A stretch of 64,000 nt of DNA from Arthrobacter sp. SPG23. GTDB taxonomy: Bacteria; Actinomycetota; Actinomycetes; Actinomycetales; Micrococcaceae. The stretch is taken from NCBI RefSeq assembly GCF_000876655.1, contig NZ_JYCN01000009.1, positions 62,001 to 126,000 on the forward strand, read 5' to 3'. Under the pieces are notes generated by a model that saw nothing but the letters and a program-made list of their open reading frames with translations, was not told the DNA's origin and did not search any database. A program made the position numbers and the translations under genes. This document shows, in pieces, positions 61,832-64,000 of the stretch (the stretch's first letter is position 1; each line of letters starts with the position of its first letter).

Positions 61832-63006
61832 TAGCCCACCACCGCGCCGAATGCCATCCCGAGGAGGTAGGTGACGGCGGCTGCGCCCATGCCGATGGCC
61901 AGCTGCCGGAAACCGCGGCTGGTGGGGGAGGTCCCGGACAACAGGCCGACGACGCCGCCCGTCAGCAGGAGCGCCATGCCCACCAGCACGGCGGAAACCG
62001 CAAGCGCCGCCACGCCCGTCATGCCGAGGACGAACGGGATGATCGGGATGATGGCGCCGGAGGCGAAGAAACAGAAGCTCGATGCCGCAGCGCTCCAGGC
62101 GGTACCCACGGCTTCGTGCTGGTCCTCTGCGTCGGGCAGTTCGGGCTGCAGTGACAGGCTGGGATCGCAGTCGCAGTCCAGCAGGCCCGTCCGTTCCGCC
62201 ACGCGGTGTTCGGCGGCTTCCCGGGACATGCCGCGGGCCAGGTACACAAGCAGCAGCTCGTTGTGCTCAAGGTCCAGCCGCGGGGCGGCGGTCAGGGTGA
62301 TCTGGGTGGGCCGCGTTGCCGCCAGCAGTTCCCGCTGTGAGCGGACGGAGATGAACTCGCCGGCACCCATGGACAGAGCGCCCGCTAGGAGTCCGGCCAC
62401 GCCGCTCAGGAGCACCACCTGGCTGCCGACGCCGGACGCGGCCATGCCCATCACCAGGGAAAGATTGCTGACTAGTCCGTCATTCGCGCCGAACACGGCT
62501 GCCCGGAAGGATCCTGCCAGCCGGTTCCGGCCGCGGGTGGCGAGGCCGCGGACCACTTCCTCGTGGATTTGTTCGTCGGCAACCATCGCGGGCGTGGACG
62601 GGTCTGAAGCATAGGGGGAGCGGCCCTCGGCGCGCTGCGCCAGGGCCAGGACGAACACGGAACCGAAATGCCGGGCCAGGAATCCCAGCAGCTGGCTCCG
62701 GAGGGACGCCTGCCGGGGCTTCCCGGCGTGATCGCCGAGGAGCTGGAGCCAGTGGGCTTCGTGGCGGCCCTCGGCCTCGGCCAGGGCCAGAAGGATGTCC
62801 CGCTCCTCGCCGCTGCGGTTCTGGGCCAGCTCTCGGTAGACGCGGGCCTCGGCCCGTTCATCCGCGAGGTACTGGCGCCACCGCTTGATGTCGGCCGGGC
62901 TGGGGGTGGTCTCCGCGGCGGTACCTTCGGGTTCTACGGGGGCGCCTGCTGCCGGGTTGTCGGCGGGAAGGGCATGGTGATGGTCAGATTTAGCGTGCTG
63001 AGACAC
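61831..63006 (-). CDS. Rubrerythrin-like/VIT1 fusion membrane protein
   Basis: A 391-residue protein. Residues about 40-140 form a ferritin-like (rubrerythrin) domain with Glu/His metal ligands (RWRQYLADERAEARVYRELA, LLALAEAEGRHEAHWLQLLG, ADEQIHEEVVRGLA); the rest is a VIT1/CCC1 membrane domain of five helices (FRAAVFGANDGLVSNLSLVM, GAGEFISVRSQRELL, VGLLSGTSPTSRGFRQLAIG). Such proteins move iron or manganese across membranes. The second GTG at 63006 is favoured since AGGAG then lies 5 nt before it; the GTG at 63012 overlaps that site. Downstream protease gene overlaps by one base. Confidence 0.85.
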   Translation of the reverse strand: MSQHAKSDHHHALPADNPAAGAPVEPEGTAAETTPSPADIKRWRQYLADERAEARVYRELAQNRSGEERDILLALAEAEGRHEAHWLQLLGDHAGKPRQASLRSQLLGFLARHFGSVFVLALAQRAEGRSPYASDPSTPAMVADEQIHEEVVRGLATRGRNRLAGSFRAAVFGANDGLVSNLSLVMGMAASGVGSQVVLLSGVAGLLAGALSMGAGEFISVRSQRELLAATRPTQITLTAAPRLDLEHNELLLVYLARGMSREAAEHRVAERTGLLDCDCDPSLSLQPELPDAEDQHEAVGTAWSAAASSFCFFASGAIIPIIPFVLGMTGVAALAVSAVLVGMALLLTGGVVGLLSGTSPTSRGFRQLAIGMGAAAVTYLLGMAFGAVVG

Positions 63007-63310
63007 GGACACTCCTGGGCTAGATGGGGCATGGTTTCGGCCCCATTGCAGCTCCAGCGTACCGCGGATTTACGCGGATTTTCGGCCGGTATTCCTCACC
63101 CGGAAGTTTAGGCAGCCCTCAAATGGAGCCCCAAAACGGTGGTACCGGACGGGGTTTTTGCGGCTCGGCGGCGGGGTTGGGCGGCGTTGGATTGCTGCGG
63201 CTATTGGGCGGCTATTGACCGCGACGTATGCCGGTGCTGTGATGATTGCCAGGGCAGGTGCTTCCGTAGCCCCACCCCTGGCCGCATAACCAGACACGGA
63301 GGTTTGCACC
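63007..63310. other. Gene-free stretch between VIT gene and small acidic gene
   Basis: About 304 nt holding the promoters of both divergent genes. Open frames inside are short and lack ribosome sites. A GGCTATTG octamer occurs twice near 63200; no clear operator or RNA motif is seen. Confidence 0.4.
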
Positions 63311-63547
63311 ATGGACACCAACGGATCACACCCCACCCACCCGGAGCGGGACACCATCGAATCCGATCCCGCCTACGACTTTGCGGAGGACGCGCCCATC
63401 GACGACGCAGCAGAGACCGAGGAAGAGGAACTGTTCGAAGAGGCCGGAAGGCTTGTGCCCCTGGGCGAGGAGGATTTCCTCGGCGACGAGAAACCGGTGG
63501 TGCCCCTGGGCGGGGAAGAATTCCTTGAGCCGGAGGAAGACGAGTAG
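63311..63547 (+). CDS. Small acidic protein of unknown function
   Basis: A 78-residue protein, more than a third Asp/Glu, with no membrane segment or signal. The C-terminal half holds an imperfect internal repeat: LVPLGEEDFLGDE (48-60) and VVPLGGEEFLEPE (63-75). GGAGG 8 nt before the ATG and a strong terminator right after the stop support a real, independently expressed gene. I do not recognise a family. Possible roles (binding to a basic partner, metal buffering) are guesses. Confidence 0.7.
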   Translation: MDTNGSHPTHPERDTIESDPAYDFAEDAPIDDAAETEEEELFEEAGRLVPLGEEDFLGDEKPVVPLGGEEFLEPEEDE

Positions 63548-63552
63548 TTAAA

Positions 63553-63600
63553 CGCCCGACGGCGGTGCCTCCCGCGCAGGGGAGGCACCGCCGTCGGGCG
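63553..63600. terminator. Strong bidirectional terminator
   Basis: A perfect 21-bp inverted repeat (CGCCCGACGGCGGTGCCTCC begins at 63553; complement ends at 63600) with a 6-nt loop GCGCAG, between convergent genes. Confidence 0.85.
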
Positions 63601-63614
63601 CTCTGTTGCCGGTG

Positions 63615-64000
63615 CTAGTTGGCCAGGGCCGGGACCGGCTCTTCCTCGGGGACGTTGCCCGCCACCCGCTCCTGCCAGTGCTGCATGACCCGGGGGTCGG
63701 TGGGCGTGGTGGCCAGGGACACCACGATGTATACGAGCCCCGACGCCAGCAGGCCGTAATAGATCGGCTCATTGGCGTAGATGCCGTCCAGCGGCGCCGC
63801 GGCATTGATCTCCAGGTAGATCATGGTGCCCAGCGTGACCACCGTGCCCACCGCCATGGACGCTGCCGCGGCCGCCCCGGTGCCGCGCTTCCAGACGAGC
63901 CCGCCAAGGATCGCGACCAGGAGTCCGCCCACCAGGATGTCGTAGGCGATGGTCAGTGCAGCCACGACGTCCTTGGTGACGATGGCGATGAGGATGGCCA
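63615..64000 (-). CDS. Sodium:solute symporter family protein, C-terminal part
   Basis: The last about 128 codons of a gene that enters from beyond 64000. Three helices are seen (AILIAIVTKDVVAALTIAYD, ILVGGLLVAILGGLVW, then a helix of TVVTLGTMIYLEI and GLLASGLVYIVVSLA). The stretch GGLLVAILGGLVWKRGTGAAA matches the C-terminal helices of SSS-family Na+ symporters, where WKRG is followed by a new helix. The substrate cannot be read; ends with a soluble tail ending NVPEEEPVPALAN. Confidence 0.8.
   Translation of the reverse strand, partial: AILIAIVTKDVVAALTIAYDILVGGLLVAILGGLVWKRGTGAAAAASMAVGTVVTLGTMIYLEINAAAPLDGIYANEPIYYGLLASGLVYIVVSLATTPTDPRVMQHWQERVAGNVPEEEPVPALAN

Overview
The window looks like a chromosomal stretch of a high-GC Gram-positive actinobacterium, most likely Arthrobacter/Pseudarthrobacter or another Micrococcaceae. 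Evidence: very GC-rich coding with many GTG/TTG starts, an actinobacterial XPB helicase, a DtxR/IdeR repressor with every metal ligand of the corynebacterial protein at the same residue number, a Cgl0159-type protein inside an inositol operon ordered much as I recall from Corynebacterium glutamicum, c-di-AMP (ydaO) riboswitches in front of cell-wall hydrolases, and a tRNA gene without encoded CCA. I see no IS element, prophage, CRISPR array or rRNA. The genus is an inference.

Layout. 1-8035 is core: the start of an XPB helicase and its partner protein, a cold-shock protein with a DUF3027 gene, an MFS exporter, serC, and ideR. 8158-11175 holds three secreted cell-wall hydrolases, the first two each behind a c-di-AMP riboswitch. 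11399-15465 carries an HNH endonuclease and molybdenum-cofactor genes (mobA, a DUF6457 gene, moeA, fdhD). 15642-18668 is a GH38 alpha-mannosidase. 18868-20342 is an unusual two-gene unit: a protein with two tandem HTH domains and a multi-pass membrane protein. 20525-24144 has an ABC-F ATPase overlapping an ABC exporter. 24173-34569 is mixed housekeeping: Nudix, DUF6314, tRNA-Arg(CCT), DUF998, IMPase, UvrD/PcrA helicase, a GT1 glycosyltransferase, a lipoprotein and sucCD. 34664-36044 is an ArsR/SRPBCC operon.

36154-55144 is dominated by inositol catabolism. The main operon is iolC, a Cgl0159-type aldolase candidate, iolD, mmsA/iolA, iolE, iolG, iolH and iolT. A MarR/efflux pair interrupts it. 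Then come a sugar ABC transporter, a second Gfo/Idh dehydrogenase preceded by an internally deleted gene remnant, and the divergent pair GntR regulator plus iolB. A shared motif (TGTCAGKACAAAC, then TTGACA two bases later) lies at both the iolC and the ABC promoters. Related sites lie before a tautomerase gene and before the GntR gene, so these appear to form one regulon. In the scheme, IolT or the ABC system imports inositols, IolG or its paralog oxidises them, IolE and IolD dehydrate and open the ring, IolB isomerises, IolC phosphorylates, the aldolase cleaves, and MmsA makes an acyl-CoA that joins central metabolism.

55222-64000 has a class I glutamine amidotransferase-like hydrolase, a START-like protein, a second regulated catabolic unit (FCD-GntR, MFS, SDR), a LOG-family protein, a matrixin-like protease overlapping a rubrerythrin-VIT transporter, a small acidic protein of unknown function, and the end of a sodium:solute symporter. 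The most interesting leads are the tandem-HTH/membrane pair, the iolG-like remnant, the operator family that draws a tautomerase into the inositol regulon, the possible leader in front of the ABC-F gene, and the protein gene starting two bases after a tRNA.
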